From contig NZ_LMDU01000014.1 of NCBI RefSeq assembly GCF_001425165.1, forward strand, positions 738,145 through 802,144: a stretch of 64,000 nt of DNA. Reading direction: 5' to 3'. Numbering within the stretch: position 1 is the stretch's first letter; the number at the start of each line of letters is the position of its first letter. The notes below the pieces were generated by a model that was not told the DNA's origin, did not search any database, and saw only the letters and a list, made by a program, of their open reading frames with translations. The translations under genes and the position numbers were made by a program. The stretch is from Pelomonas sp. Root405. Its GTDB lineage: Bacteria; Pseudomonadota; Gammaproteobacteria; Burkholderiales; Burkholderiaceae_C. Shown here piece after piece: positions 51,644 through 63,700 of this stretch.

Positions 51644-53681
51644 AGCGCAGGATGGGCTGGTCCACCGCCAGGCTCTCGCCCGGTTTGGCCAACACCTCGG
51701 CGACCGTGACGTCTTGTGACGCAGTGAGGATGTTCTCCATCTTCATCGCCTCGATGACTGCAAGCCGCTCGCCGGCCTGCACGGTCTGCCCGACGTCGGC
51801 GCCAAGATGGACAAGCAGCCCGGGCATGGGCGAGAGCAGCAGCTTGGACGTGTCGGGCGGCGCCTTGTAGGGCATCAGTGCCTGCAGTTCGGCAGCACGC
51901 GGGCTCAGCACCGTCAGCTCGATGGAACGGCCACCGTGATGGATGCGATAGGCCAGCGGGTTCTTGGCCGTGCCGCGCTCGGCCTGCGCCGTGAACGCCA
52001 GACCGTTGACGGTGCCGCTGATGCGCACATCGTTCAGCCGCGAGTTGGAGGCGATGCGGTAGTCCTTCTCGCCGACCTGCACACGCGCCTCGCCCAAGGC
52101 GCCCGCGAACTCGCTGATGTGCAGCGCATGGCGCTCGCTGCGGCCTCCACCCACGTTCACGACGGCGACATAGTCGTGCTCGATCTGCACCTCGTGGCCG
52201 CGCAGCTGGCCGCTGATGCCGGCCTCGCGCTCGCGCGCCTTGCGACGGATGAAACCTGCCAACGCCACCAGAAAAAGCGGGTCGGCATGCGGCACGTCCT
52301 CGGCCTTGAAGCCGGCGGCGTAGTGCTGGGCGATGAAGCCGGTGTTGAAGTTGCCGGTCGCGAAGTCCGCATGGCCGAGCAGCGCCGCCTGGAAGGGAAT
52401 GTTGCTCGACACGCCGCGGATCACAAAGCCGTTCAGCGCCTCGCGCATCTTGGCGATGGCGTCCCCTCGGTCGCGGCCGTGCACGATGAGCTTGGCGATC
52501 ATCGAGTCGTAGAACATCGGAATCTCGCCGCCCTCGTAGACGCCGGTGTCCACACGCACGCCAAAGCGCTGCGGCTCGGCCTGCGCCATCGTCGTCTCGG
52601 GCGGCTGATAACGCACCAGTCGCCCGGTGGAAGGCAGGAAGTTGCGGAACGGATCTTCCGCATTGATGCGGCACTCGATCGCCCAGCCCTCGCGCCTGAT
52701 CTGCTCCTGCGTGAACGTCAGCGGCTCGCCCGCGGCGACGCGGATCATCTGCTCGACCAGATCCAGCCCGGTGATGCACTCGGTGACCGGGTGCTCCACC
52801 TGCAGCCGCGTGTTCATCTCCAGGAAGTAGAAGCCCTGATCCTTGCCGACGACGAACTCGACCGTGCCAGCGCTCTGGTAGCTGACGGCCTTGGCCAGCG
52901 CCACTGCCTGCTCGCCCATCGCGCGGCGCGTGGTCTCGCTGATGAAGGGCGACGGCGCTTCCTCGATGACCTTCTGGTGGCGGCGCTGGATGGAGCATTC
53001 GCGCTCCCACAAGTAGACGACGTTGCCTTGCGCATCGCCCAGCACCTGGATCTCGATGTGGCGGGGCTCCTCGACGAACTTCTCGATGAAGACGCGGTCG
53101 TCGCCGAAGCTGTTGCGTGCCTCGTTGCGGCAGGACGTGAAGCCCTCGAAGGCTTCCTTGTCGTTGAAGGCCACGCGCAAGCCCTTGCCGCCGCCACCGG
53201 CGCTGGCCTTGATCATGACCGGGTAGCCGATCTTCGCGGCGATGCCGACAGCCTCTTCGGCCGACAGGATGGGCTCGTTGTGGCCGGGGATGGTGTTGAC
53301 GCCGGCCGCGGTCGCCAGCTTCTTGGACGCGATCTTGTCGCCCATCGCGGTGATGCTGCCGTGCTTGGGGCCGATGAAGACCAGGCCTTCCTCCTCGACG
53401 CGGCGCGCGAAGGCTTCGTTCTCGCTGAGGAAGCCGTAGCCGGGGTGGATGGCCTGCGCGCCGGTGCTCTTCGCGGCGGCAATGATCTTGTCGGCGACGA
53501 GATAGCTCTCGCGCGACGGCGCCGGACCGAGCAGCACGGCCTCGTCGGCCAGCTCGACATGGCGGGCGTCCTTGTCCGCTTCGGAATAGACGGCCACGGT
53601 GGCGATGCCCATCTTCTTGGCAGTCGCGATCACGCGGCAGGCGATTTCCCCGCGGTTGGCGATGAGAATTTTGTCAAACAT
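51636..53681 (-). CDS. pccA: Propionyl-CoA carboxylase alpha subunit (biotin carboxylase + BCCP)
   Basis: 681 aa. MFDKILIANRGEIACRVI, ASAGGGGKGLRVAF (ATP-grasp loop), HIEIQVLGDAQGNVVYLWERECSIQRRHQK in parts, FLEMNTRLQVEHPVTE; central BT domain; C-terminal BCCP with biotinyl Lys in EAMKMEN. Carboxylates biotin for PccB. Ribosome site GCGGAG precedes the ATG. A short ORF upstream repeats the first 11 residues (see 53674-53805). Confidence 0.95.
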   Translation of the reverse strand: MFDKILIANRGEIACRVIATAKKMGIATVAVYSEADKDARHVELADEAVLLGPAPSRESYLVADKIIAAAKSTGAQAIHPGYGFLSENEAFARRVEEEGLVFIGPKHGSITAMGDKIASKKLATAAGVNTIPGHNEPILSAEEAVGIAAKIGYPVMIKASAGGGGKGLRVAFNDKEAFEGFTSCRNEARNSFGDDRVFIEKFVEEPRHIEIQVLGDAQGNVVYLWERECSIQRRHQKVIEEAPSPFISETTRRAMGEQAVALAKAVSYQSAGTVEFVVGKDQGFYFLEMNTRLQVEHPVTECITGLDLVEQMIRVAAGEPLTFTQEQIRREGWAIECRINAEDPFRNFLPSTGRLVRYQPPETTMAQAEPQRFGVRVDTGVYEGGEIPMFYDSMIAKLIVHGRDRGDAIAKMREALNGFVIRGVSSNIPFQAALLGHADFATGNFNTGFIAQHYAAGFKAEDVPHADPLFLVALAGFIRRKAREREAGISGQLRGHEVQIEHDYVAVVNVGGGRSERHALHISEFAGALGEARVQVGEKDYRIASNSRLNDVRISGTVNGLAFTAQAERGTAKNPLAYRIHHGGRSIELTVLSPRAAELQALMPYKAPPDTSKLLLSPMPGLLVHLGADVGQTVQAGERLAVIEAMKMENILTASQDVTVAEVLAKPGESLAVDQPILRFA

Positions 53682-53805
53682 GGGGTGGCTCCGCGGGGAA
53701 CTCGCCTGCCTGTCCGGCTGCGCCGTCCAGCAAGCCATTTGTCGCTAAAGCGACCGCGCCTTCGGCGTGGGTACCCCGATTGGCGATGAGGATCTTGTCA
53801 AACAT
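53674..53805 (-). pseudogene. Partial duplicate of the pccA start (43-codon ORF)
   Basis: The ATG at 53805 encodes MFDKILIANRG, identical to the first 11 residues of pccA, then unrelated THAEGAVALATNG..., ending in a TGA that overlaps the pccA ATG region by 8 bp. Nucleotides differ from pccA only at synonymous sites in those 11 codons. It begins 10 bp after the upstream stop, where pccA would be expected. A palindrome GTCGCTTTAGCGAC (about 53739-53752) lies in the inserted part. Probably a rearrangement scar; a translated leader peptide is the alternative. Confidence 0.6.
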
Positions 53806-53815
53806 GGTTGCCTCG

Positions 53816-54102
53816 CTATTTCGTCTTGCCGAGCAGCTTCTTGCGCTGCTCGGTGAAGTGCCACCACGGCTGGGCGGGCACACCGTTCATGAAGTCATGG
53901 GCGGCCATGAAGGTGTCGAGCACGCAGGGGTCATGGCGCTGGCCCATCGGGTCGCGGAGGCGTTCGTAGGTCTTCATCGGATCCATCCGCTTCACGTCCG
54001 CGGGCGTCGTGATGCCAAGCCCGACCAGGTCCGCTTCCATCGACTTGCCGATGTTCGGAATATCGGTGAGGCGCCGGGCCTCGGCCGCGCAGGTCGCCTT
54101 GC

Positions 54103-54106
<4 letters not shown>
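53816..54106 (-). CDS. Helix-hairpin-helix protein of the Cdd1 (pathogenicity locus) family
   Basis: 96 aa from a GTG whose GTGA overlaps the pccB stop. [33 protein letters not shown] is the HhH segment. [33 protein letters not shown] matches the Cdd1 family (PF11731), of unknown function. Embedded between two carboxylase subunit genes, so co-expressed with them; a role in propionate metabolism is not implied by its fold. Confidence 0.8.
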
Positions 54107-55653
<1,547 letters not shown>

Positions 55654-55659
55654 GAGGGT

Positions 55660-56055
55660 CTAGCCTTCAAACGGGAAATTGATCTCCACGCCATTGCCGG
55701 CGGGGTCTTGGAGGAAGAACTGGTGCTGGCCGGTGACGGCGGAGCGGGATTCGTGGAAGGCCACGCCGCACTCGCGCAGGTGCGCCGCGGTGGCCACCGG
55801 ATCGGTGCCGAAGAAGGCGGTGTGGTCGTAGGTCGTCGGCGCGGCGGGGTTCACCGGGCGGCGCACCGCTTCATCGGCCCGCTGCGCGGACAGGTGGACG
55901 ACCGGGTGGCCGCCGGCATAAAGCCAGTAACCCGCGCTGCCGAAGTCCGGCCGCGGGCCCTGCTCCAGGCCGAGCACGTTGCGATAGAAATCGCGCAGCG
56001 TGACCAGAAGCTCAGCAGGTGCACGCAGATTGATGTGATGCAGGCCGGTGATCAT
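55660..56055 (-). CDS. VOC-superfamily (glyoxalase-like) protein
   Basis: 131 aa. [11 protein letters not shown] and YDHTAFFG supply His ligands, HPVVHLS another, and [11 protein letters not shown] the C-terminal Glu. Single beta-alpha-beta-beta-beta pair protein of the type that dimerises. Less like methylmalonyl-CoA epimerase than the protein at 49962-50438. Lies between meaB and pccB with ATGA coupling to meaB. Confidence 0.8.
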   Translation of the reverse strand: MITGLHHINLRAPAELLVTLRDFYRNVLGLEQGPRPDFGSAGYWLYAGGHPVVHLSAQRADEAVRRPVNPAAPTTYDHTAFFGTDPVATAAHLRECGVAFHESRSAVTGQHQFFLQDPAGNGVEINFPFEG

Positions 56056-57014
56056 GTTTTGCTCCGAAAGGTGGCCAGCAGCTGGCGCGCGGCGGTGGAT
56101 GCCGGCGTGCGGCCGTCTCGAACGGCGGCGGTGGTGGCGTCGAGCTGGCTCTTCACGGCAGGATGCGCGACAAAGGCCTGCTTGAGGCCGGACTGGATGC
56201 GCTCCCACATCCACGCGAGCGACTGCTCGCGGCGTTTGGCCACCCAGGCGCCGCTGGCTTCGCTTGCCGTGCGCAGCGCAGTCAGCGCGTCCCACACCGG
56301 CGCAATGCCGTCCGCCTTCAGCGCACTGACCTTCATGACCCGCTGCGTGGCGTGGGCATGCGTAGGCAGCAGGCGCAGCGCCGACATGATCTGCGCCTGC
56401 GCGCGCGTGGCAGCCGCGTCGTCCAGGTCGGCCTTGTTGATGACGACCAGGTCGGCCAGCTCCATGACGCCCTTCTTGATGGCCTGCAGGTCGTCGCCCG
56501 CATTGGGCAGCTGCAGCAGCAGGTAGAGGTCGGTCATGCCGGCCACCGCGGTTTCGCTCTGGCCGACACCGACCGTCTCGACGATGACGACGTCGTGGCC
56601 CGCCGCCTCGCACAGCAGCATGGCCTCGCGCGTCTTCTCCGCCACGCCCCCGAGCGTGCCACTGCTGGGGCTGGGGCGGATGAAGGCGCGCAAGTCCATG
56701 GACAGCCTTTCCATGCGCGTCTTGTCGCCCAGGATGGCGCCGCCGGACACGGTGCTCGACGGGTCCACCGTCAGCACCGCCACGCGGTGGCCACGCTCCA
56801 GCAGTAACAGGCCGAAGGCTTCGATGAAGGTGCTCTTGCCGACGCCCGGGACGCCGGAGATGCCCAGGCGCAGCGCGCCGCCGGTGGCGGGCATCAGCTC
56901 GGTCAGCAGCGCATCGGCCTGCTCGCGGTGGTCGGCGCGCGTGGACTCGATCAGCGTGATGGCCTTGGCCAGCGCGCGGCGGTCACCGGCTTGCAGCGGT
57001 CCGGCGAGGCTCAA
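56052..57014 (-). CDS. meaB: Methylmalonyl-CoA mutase-associated GTPase MeaB
   Basis: 320 aa. [19 protein letters not shown] (Walker A), [54 protein letters not shown] (switch), VINKADLDD (NKxD). Protects and loads adenosylcobalamin on the mutase. Overlaps the GNAT gene stop by 4 bp. Confidence 0.96.
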   Translation of the reverse strand: MSLAGPLQAGDRRALAKAITLIESTRADHREQADALLTELMPATGGALRLGISGVPGVGKSTFIEAFGLLLLERGHRVAVLTVDPSSTVSGGAILGDKTRMERLSMDLRAFIRPSPSSGTLGGVAEKTREAMLLCEAAGHDVVIVETVGVGQSETAVAGMTDLYLLLQLPNAGDDLQAIKKGVMELADLVVINKADLDDAAATRAQAQIMSALRLLPTHAHATQRVMKVSALKADGIAPVWDALTALRTASEASGAWVAKRREQSLAWMWERIQSGLKQAFVAHPAVKSQLDATTAAVRDGRTPASTAARQLLATFRSKT

Positions 57015-57436
57015 GCGGCCTCCCAGCGGTATTCGATGTCGAAGTCCTGCTCCTCGACAACCTGGAAGCCATGGCGGCGATAGAAATCGTTGGCGCGGCT
57101 ATCGCGCAGTGCGGCCAGCGTGATGGGCAGGCCTTGCGACTTGATCTGGTCGAGCACCCAGGCGCCCACGCCCCGCCCTTGCGCTTCAGGGCGCAGATAG
57201 AGGTGGTGCAGTCGCAGCTCGCCGGCGCGCCGCTCGACGGTGAAGTAGACGACGCGCTCGCCACGCACGACCAGATGCTGCATCCACTCGGGCCGGAACT
57301 GGCTTTGCAGCCGGGCCCGCGCGACCTCGGGGCTGAAGCGGCCAAGCCGCTCCAGGCTCTCGCGCAGCGCCTCGATGCGCAGGGACAGCATGGCCTCGAA
57401 GTCGGCATCCACGACGGGTGCCAGTGTCGGCGTCAT
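57011..57436 (-). CDS. GNAT-family N-acetyltransferase
   Basis: 141 aa. [25 protein letters not shown] contains the acetyl-CoA Q/RxxGxG/A loop; [20 protein letters not shown] is the usual C-terminal motif. Start overlaps the mutase stop (TGATG). Substrate unknown; possibly regulates or protects acyl-CoA enzymes of the operon, unproven. Confidence 0.88.
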   Translation of the reverse strand: MTPTLAPVVDADFEAMLSLRIEALRESLERLGRFSPEVARARLQSQFRPEWMQHLVVRGERVVYFTVERRAGELRLHHLYLRPEAQGRGVGAWVLDQIKSQGLPITLAALRDSRANDFYRRHGFQVVEEQDFDIEYRWEAA

Positions 57437-59622
57437 CAGGCGGTCACCTGTGCCCGGATCTGCTCCAGCACGTCCTTGGCGCTGGCCGGAATCGGCGTGC
57501 CCGGGCCGTAGATGCCCTTCACGCCCGCCGCGTACAGCATGTCGTAATCCTGCGCCGGGATGACGCCACCGACGAACACGATGATGTCGTCGGCGCCCTG
57601 CTTCTTGAGCTCGGCAATGATGGCCGGCACCAGCGTCTTGTGGCCGGCGGCCAGCGTGGAGATACCCACCGCGTGCACGTCGTTCTCGATGGCCTGGCGG
57701 GCGCATTCCTCGGGGGTCTGGAACAGCGGGCCGATGTCGACGTCGAAGCCGAGGTCGGCAAAGGCGGTGGCGACCACCTTGGCGCCGCGGTCATGGCCAT
57801 CCTGGCCGAGCTTGGCGATCATCACGCGCGGGCGGCGGCCCTGTTCGTCGCCGAAGGCGGCGATCTCGGCCTGCAGCTTGGCCCAGCCCTCGGCCGAGTC
57901 GTAGGCCGCCGCGTAGACGCCGCTGACCTTGTGCGTGTCGGCGCGGTGGCGTCCGAAGACGGCTTCGAGCGCGTTGGACACCTCGCCCACCGTCGCGCGC
58001 AGGCGCACCGCCTTGATGGCCAGGTCCAGCAGATTGCATTCGCCGGTCTCGGCAGCTTGCGTGAGCAACGTGAGCGCAGCCTGAACGGCGGCCGCATCGC
58101 GCGTGGCCTTGATGTTCTTCAGCCGCTCGATCTGGCCGTCACGCACCTTGACGTTGTCGACGTCGAGGATGTCGATGGGGTCTTCCTTGGCCAGCTTGTA
58201 TTTGTTGACGCCGACGATGACGTCCTGGCCGGAGTCGATGCGCGCCTGCTTCTCGGCGGCGCTGGCCTCGATCTTCAGCTTGGCCCAGCCCGAGTCCACC
58301 GCCTTGATCATGCCGCCCTGCGCATTGACCTCTTCGATGATCTCCCAGGCCTTGTCGGCCATGTCCTGAGTGAGCCTCTCCATCATGTAGCTGCCGGCCC
58401 AGGGGTCGACGACGCTGGTGATGTGGGTCTCTTCCTGAATGATGAGCTGGGTGTTGCGTGCGATGCGGCTGCTGAACTCGGTGGGCAGCGCGATGGCTTC
58501 GTCCAGCGAGTTGGTGTGCAGGCTTTGCGTGCCGCCGAACACGGCGGCCATGGCTTCGATGGTGGTGCGCACCACGTTGTTGTACGGATCCTGGGCGGTC
58601 AGGCTCCATCCCGAGGTCTGGCAGTGGGTGCGCAGCATCAGGCTCTTGGGCGACGTCGCGCCGAAGCCCTTCATGATGCGGCACCACAGCAGGCGTGCCG
58701 CGCGCATCTTGGCGATCTCGAGATAGAAGTTCATCCCGATGGCCCAGAAGAACGACAGTCGCGGCGCGAAGTCGTCGACGCTCAGGCCCTTGGCCAGGGC
58801 CGTCTTCACATACTCCTGGCCATCGGCCAGCGTGAACGCCAGCTCCAGCGCCTGGTTGGCGCCGGCCTCCTGCATGTGATAGCCGGAGATGCTGATGGAG
58901 TTGAACTTGGGCATCTCCCGCGCCGTGTATTCGATGATGTCGCCGACGATGCGCATCGACGGCTCCGGCGGGTAGATGTAGGTGTTGCGGACCATGAACT
59001 CCTTGAGGATGTCGTTCTGGATGGTCCCCGCCAACTTGTCCTGCGGCACGCCCTGCTCTTCAGCCGCGACGACGTAGCCGGCCAGCACCGGCAACACGGC
59101 GCCGTTCATCGTCATGGAGACGGACACCTTGTCCAGCGGAATGCCGTCGAACAGGATCTTCATGTCCTCCACCGAGTCGATGGCCACGCCGGCCTTGCCG
59201 ACGTCGCCGGTCACGCGCGGGTGATCGCTGTCGTAGCCGCGGTGGGTGGCCAGGTCGAAGGCGACCGACACGCCCTGCCCGCCGGCGGCGAGCGCCTTGC
59301 GATAGAAGGCGTTGCTTTCCTCGGCAGTCGAGAAGCCGGCGTACTGGCGGATCGTCCAGGGCCTGGCGGCATACATCGTTGCCTGCGGGCCGCGCAGGAA
59401 GGGCTCGAAGCCGGGCAACGTGTCGGCATGCGGCAGGCCGGCGGTGTCGGCCGCCGTGTAGAGCGGCTTGACCGTCAGGCCTTCCGGCGTGACCCAGTTC
59501 AACGCGCTCACGTCACCGCCCGGGGCCGACTTGGCGGCGGCCTTTTGCCACTGATCCAGCGTGGCGGTCTTGAACTCCGGGGTGTCTCCCCTGGAGCTGG
59601 ATTCCCGGCTCGCGTCCGACAT
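57436..59622 (-). CDS. scpA: Methylmalonyl-CoA mutase, single-chain type
   Basis: 728 aa from [15 protein letters not shown] with ribosome site AGGAGA. N-terminal TIM barrel ([27 protein letters not shown] in parts, [25 protein letters not shown] with [21 protein letters not shown]) and C-terminal B12 domain with [10 protein letters not shown] (DxHxxG, axial His), [12 protein letters not shown] and [12 protein letters not shown]. Interconverts methylmalonyl-CoA and succinyl-CoA. First gene of the propionate cluster. Confidence 0.96.
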   Translation of the reverse strand: MSDASRESSSRGDTPEFKTATLDQWQKAAAKSAPGGDVSALNWVTPEGLTVKPLYTAADTAGLPHADTLPGFEPFLRGPQATMYAARPWTIRQYAGFSTAEESNAFYRKALAAGGQGVSVAFDLATHRGYDSDHPRVTGDVGKAGVAIDSVEDMKILFDGIPLDKVSVSMTMNGAVLPVLAGYVVAAEEQGVPQDKLAGTIQNDILKEFMVRNTYIYPPEPSMRIVGDIIEYTAREMPKFNSISISGYHMQEAGANQALELAFTLADGQEYVKTALAKGLSVDDFAPRLSFFWAIGMNFYLEIAKMRAARLLWCRIMKGFGATSPKSLMLRTHCQTSGWSLTAQDPYNNVVRTTIEAMAAVFGGTQSLHTNSLDEAIALPTEFSSRIARNTQLIIQEETHITSVVDPWAGSYMMERLTQDMADKAWEIIEEVNAQGGMIKAVDSGWAKLKIEASAAEKQARIDSGQDVIVGVNKYKLAKEDPIDILDVDNVKVRDGQIERLKNIKATRDAAAVQAALTLLTQAAETGECNLLDLAIKAVRLRATVGEVSNALEAVFGRHRADTHKVSGVYAAAYDSAEGWAKLQAEIAAFGDEQGRRPRVMIAKLGQDGHDRGAKVVATAFADLGFDVDIGPLFQTPEECARQAIENDVHAVGISTLAAGHKTLVPAIIAELKKQGADDIIVFVGGVIPAQDYDMLYAAGVKGIYGPGTPIPASAKDVLEQIRAQVTA

Positions 59623-59666
59623 CGAAACTCTCCTGTAACAGAAGCCCATCATAGCCGAGCTGCATT

Positions 59667-59682
59667 ATTCATAATTATGAAT
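59667..59682. promoter_or_regulatory. Perfect 16-bp palindrome in the scpA-gntR divergent region
   Basis: ATTCATAATTATGAAT is a perfect 8+8 inverted repeat, strikingly AT-rich against the GC-rich surroundings. It lies 45 bp upstream of the scpA start and 24 bp before the GntR ATG. A likely operator for the adjacent GntR/FadR-type regulator controlling both directions. Confidence 0.7.
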
Positions 59683-59705
59683 TCAGATCCCATACACTCG
59701 GAACC

Positions 59706-60368
59706 ATGCCCGCAGCCGGTTCACTCGACCACGCCCCACTTGCCACTTCAGCCCTGTATGAGCAGGTGGCCGACCGGCTGCGCCACCAGATCCTGACACG
59801 GGAACTGGAACCGGGCGCCTGGATCGACGAGCTGAAGCTCTGCGGCGAGCTGGGCATCAGCCGCACGCCGCTGCGAGAGGCGCTGAAGGTGCTGGCCAGC
59901 GAAGGCCTGGTGACGATGAAGCTGCGCCGCGGCGCCTACGTGACCGAGATGAGCGAGCGGGATGTGCGGGAAGCCTACCAACTGCTCTCCTTGCTAGAAA
60001 GCGATGCCGCTGCCGAAGTTGCCGCCCGCGCGACCGATGAGCAGTTGCAGGAACTGGGCGAACTGCACCGGTCGCTGGAAGAAGCCTTGCCCGACCGCGT
60101 CGCCTTCTTCGCAGCCAATGAGCGCTTTCACATGCGAGTGCTGGAGATCGACGGCAACCGCTGGCGGCTGCAGTTCGTTGGCGACCTGCGCCGGCTCATG
60201 AAGCTCAATCGCCACCATTCGCTGTTCCGGGAGGGACGGCTCGCGGAGTCGCTGGACGAACACCGCGCCATCGTCAAGGCACTGCTTTCGCGGGATGCGG
60301 AAGCCTGCCGTGAACTTGTCACAGCCCATTTTTGTAACGGCTTGAGTGCTACCCAAGCGGCTTCCTGA
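59706..60368 (+). CDS. GntR-family regulator, FadR (FCD) subfamily
   Basis: 220 aa. N-terminal winged HTH (ALYEQVADRLRHQILTRELEPGAWIDE, LGISRTPLREALKVLASEGLVTM) and all-alpha FCD effector domain ([55 protein letters not shown] in parts). The two His in the effector domain suggest a metal-assisted carboxylate ligand. Divergent from scpA; probable controller of propionate/methylmalonyl-CoA genes. Confidence 0.88.
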   Translation: MPAAGSLDHAPLATSALYEQVADRLRHQILTRELEPGAWIDELKLCGELGISRTPLREALKVLASEGLVTMKLRRGAYVTEMSERDVREAYQLLSLLESDAAAEVAARATDEQLQELGELHRSLEEALPDRVAFFAANERFHMRVLEIDGNRWRLQFVGDLRRLMKLNRHHSLFREGRLAESLDEHRAIVKALLSRDAEACRELVTAHFCNGLSATQAAS

Positions 60369-60775
60369 CCGCATTTGGGTCGGTCGTGAACTGCCACCGA
60401 AAGCACGCCCTTATCGCGACGTGAAACGGCGCAAGCCTCACTAGCATGCTCATCAGTGGGTAAACCAGCCCCCGTCTAGGTGTCCTCGACGCGGCTGTAT
60501 TGCCAAATTTCGCACCAACCAAGCCCGAAATGAGCGCTTTGCCCTCAAGTCAGGTGCGGCTGGCCCGATAACCGACTGAAGCTCAAAAAACTTCGAGTTA
60601 CATGTCTGCCTGAACGGTTAGGCCCGTGACTCGAAGCCAGCCCCTGCGGAACCACCTTGACGCGTGGTTTTGCTGGACGAGAACAAAGCGCCGCGTCGGC
60701 GCAGGTTTGACTAGACGCACGGCTGCTGACTGATCCGAGTCAGCCGCCAATCAGCACAACAGCAGGTGAAAAGCC
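60369..60775 (+). promoter_or_regulatory. 407-bp intergenic region and leader of the giant repeat gene
   Basis: No ORF worth calling. From 60578 on it is predicted leader RNA with four stem-loops. These are CTTCGAGTTAC/GTGACTCGAAG (60591-60601 with 60626-60636, 11 bp with one wobble) and AACCAC/GTGGTT (60650-60655 with 60664-60669). The others are GCGCCG/CGGCGC (60688-60693 with 60697-60702) and GCTGACT/AGTCAGC (60725-60731 with 60738-60744). A ribosome site AGGTG lies before the ATG. Upstream of 60545 I see nothing clear. Confidence 0.5.
60545..60571 (+). promoter_or_regulatory. FliA (sigma28) type promoter
   Basis: TCAAGTCA-N11-CCCGATAA. The flagellar sigma consensus is TAAAGTTT-N11-GCCGATAA, with TCAAG common in -35 boxes; spacing is exact and the -10 matches 7 of 8. 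Transcription would start near 60578, about 198 nt before the giant gene's ATG. Confidence 0.65.
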
Positions 60776-63700
60776 ATGGCGACCATCGTCCCCTATATCT
60801 CCGTCGCAAACATTCCCGGGCTGACTACCCAGAACATCAGGGACTTCACGACGGAAGACTGGGCGGCTTTCAGCACCGATCAGCTGGTTGCGTTGACCAC
60901 GGCGCAGATGGCGGCGATCACGTCGACCGGGCTGTCCGCACTCGCGAGCGACCAGATTCGCGCCTTCCAGACGGAAGACTTCCGCGCGATCACTACTTCC
61001 TCGCTGCGCGGCTTTGGCTCCGACCAGATCGGCGCCATCACCACCGACCAGCTGCAAGCGATGAGCAGCGGCCAGATCGCCGCGCTGACGAGCGTCCAGA
61101 TCAAGGGGTTTGACGCCGCCGACATGGTCGCGCTGACGACCGGCCAGGTCGCCGCGCTGACAACGGCCCAGGCGTTCAGCCTGTCGACCGACCAGCTCGC
61201 CGCCATCGAAACCGGCGATCTGCGCTTCCTGACGACCGGCGCCCTGCGCGCGCTGACCAGCACCCAGCTCGATGGCCTGACCAGCGACCAGTTGCGTGCG
61301 CTGACGACCGGCCAGGTCAATTCGCTGACCACGGCACAGGTCCGCAGCCTGAATACCGAGGACTTGAACAGCTTCACCAGCGACCAGTTCAATAGGCTGT
61401 CCACCGCCCAGGTCGCTGCGCTGACGAGCGACCAAGTCGCCAATCTGGCCACCGACAACCTCAATTCCCTGGGCACCGCCCAGTTCAGCGTGCTGAACTC
61501 CGGGCAAATCGGCGCGCTGACGACCGACCAGCTGTCCAAACTGGAAACGGCCGACCTGCGTGCCGTGACCACCGCCGCGCTGCGCGGCCTGTCCAGCGAC
61601 CAAGTGCAAAGCCTGGCCAGTGACGCCGTCGGCAGCCTGACTACCGGCCAGATCGCCGCGCTGTCGACCGTCCAGGTCCAAGGCCTGGAAGCTGCCGACA
61701 TGGGGGCACTGGGCACGGCACAGGTCGCCGTGCTGTCCTCCGCGCAGGCGCAGGCCCTCAGCACCGACCAGCTCTCGGTCATCGACGCGGCTGACATGAA
61801 GTCGCTGTCGACGCTGGCCCTGCGCGCTCTGTCGAATGCGCAGCTCGATGGCCTGACATCCGACCAATTGCGTGCGCTGACCAGCGGCCAGATCATGGCC
61901 CTGACGACGGGCCAGATCAGCAACCTGAACACCGACGACCTCGGCAGCCTGACAAGCGATCAGCTCAACAAGCTGACCACCGTGCAGGTCGCGGCGCTGA
62001 CCGCCAACCAGCTCGGCAACCTGGCGACCGACACCCTCAACGCGCTGGGCACGCAGCAGTTCGCTGCACTGAGCTCGACCCAGCTTGCTGCCCTGACGAC
62101 CGACCAGCTTTCCAAGCTGGAGACGGCCGACCTGCGCGCGGTGACGACCGCCGCCCTGCGCGGCCTCAGCTCCGACCAGATCAACAGCCTGACCAGCGAT
62201 GAAGTCGCTGCGCTGAGCACCGGCCAGATCGCCTCACTGACCAGCGTGCAGGTCCAAGGCCTGGAAGCCGCCGACATGGCGGCGCTGAGCACCGCGCAAG
62301 TCGCCGTGCTGTCTTCCGTCCAGATGCAGGGCCTGTCGACCGACCAGCTCGCGGCCATTGAAACGGGCGACATGCGCTCGCTGTCGACGGTCGCCCTGCG
62401 TTCGCTGTCCAACGCCCAGCTCGACGGCCTGACCTCCGACCAGCTGCGCGCGCTGGCAACGGGCCAGGTCAATGCCCTGACGACCGCTCAGGTCTCCAAC
62501 CTGAACACCGATGACCTGAACAGCCTGACGAGCGAGCAGTTCGCACGCCTCGCCACCGCGCAGGTCCAGGCGCTGAGCGCCAACCAGCTGGGCAATCTCG
62601 CGACCGACAACTTGAACGCGATGGGCTCGGCCCAGTTTGCGGTGCTGACGTCGGCTCAGTTCGGCGCGCTGACGACCGACCAGCTGTCCAAGCTGGAAAC
62701 GGCCGACCTGCGTGCCGTGACGACCGCCGCGTTGCGCGGCCTGTCCAGCGACCAGGTGCAAAGCCTGGCCAGCGACGCCGTCGGCAGCCTGACCACCGGC
62801 CAGATCGCCGCACTGTCCACCGTCCAGGTCCAAGGCCTGGAGGCCGCCGACATGGCCGCCCTGGGCACGGCCCAGGTCGCCGTGCTGTCCTCCGCCCAGG
62901 CGCAGGCCCTCAGCACCGACCAGCTGTCGGCCATCGAGGCAGCTGACATGAAGTCGCTGTCGACTGTGGCGCTGCGCGCCCTGTCCAACGCCCAGATCGA
63001 CGGCCTCACCTCCGACCAGCTGCGCGCCCTGTCCAGCGGCCAGATCAACTCGCTGACGACGGCCCAGGTGCAGAACCTGAACACCGACGACCTGAACAGC
63101 CTGACCAGCGACCAGTTCAACAAGCTCAGCACCGCCCAGATCGCCGCGCTGACTGCCAACCAGATCGGCAACCTCGCCACCGACAACCTCAACGCCATGG
63201 GCACGCAGCAGTTTGCGGCCCTGAGCTCGGCCCAGGTCGGCGCGCTGACGACCGACCAGCTCTCCAAGCTCGAAACGGCCGACCTGCGCGCCGTGACGAC
63301 GACGGCCCTGCGCGGCCTGTCCAGTGACCAGGTCAACAGCCTGACCAGCGATGAAGTTGGCAGCCTGACGACGGCGCAGATCGCTTCGCTCAGCACCGTC
63401 CAGATCCAGGGCCTTGAGGCCGCCGACATGGCCGCCCTGGGCACCGCGCAGGTCGCCGTCCTGTCCTCGGCCCAGGCCCAAGGTCTGTCGACCGATCAGC
63501 TCGCCGCCATTGAAGCCGGCGACATCAAGTCCCTGTCGACGCTGGCCCTGCGCGCCCTGTCCAACGCCCAGCTCGACGGCCTCACGTCCGACCAGCTGCG
63601 CGCCCTGTCCAGCAGCCAGATCAACTCGCTGACGACGGGCCAGGTCGACCAGTTCAACAAGCTGTCCACCGGCCAGATTGCCGCGCTGACGGCCAACCAG

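Noticed and set aside
57418..59796. Plus-strand open frame of 792 codons
   Set aside because: Antisense shadow of the mutase gene, and it would also run through the operator palindrome and gntR start.
60395..60480. Possible c-di-GMP (GEMM-I) riboswitch upstream of the giant gene
   Set aside because: There is faint resemblance (GGCGCAAGCC, GTAAACC), but the conserved GGGACGCAAAGC core is missing and the region lies upstream of the predicted transcription start.
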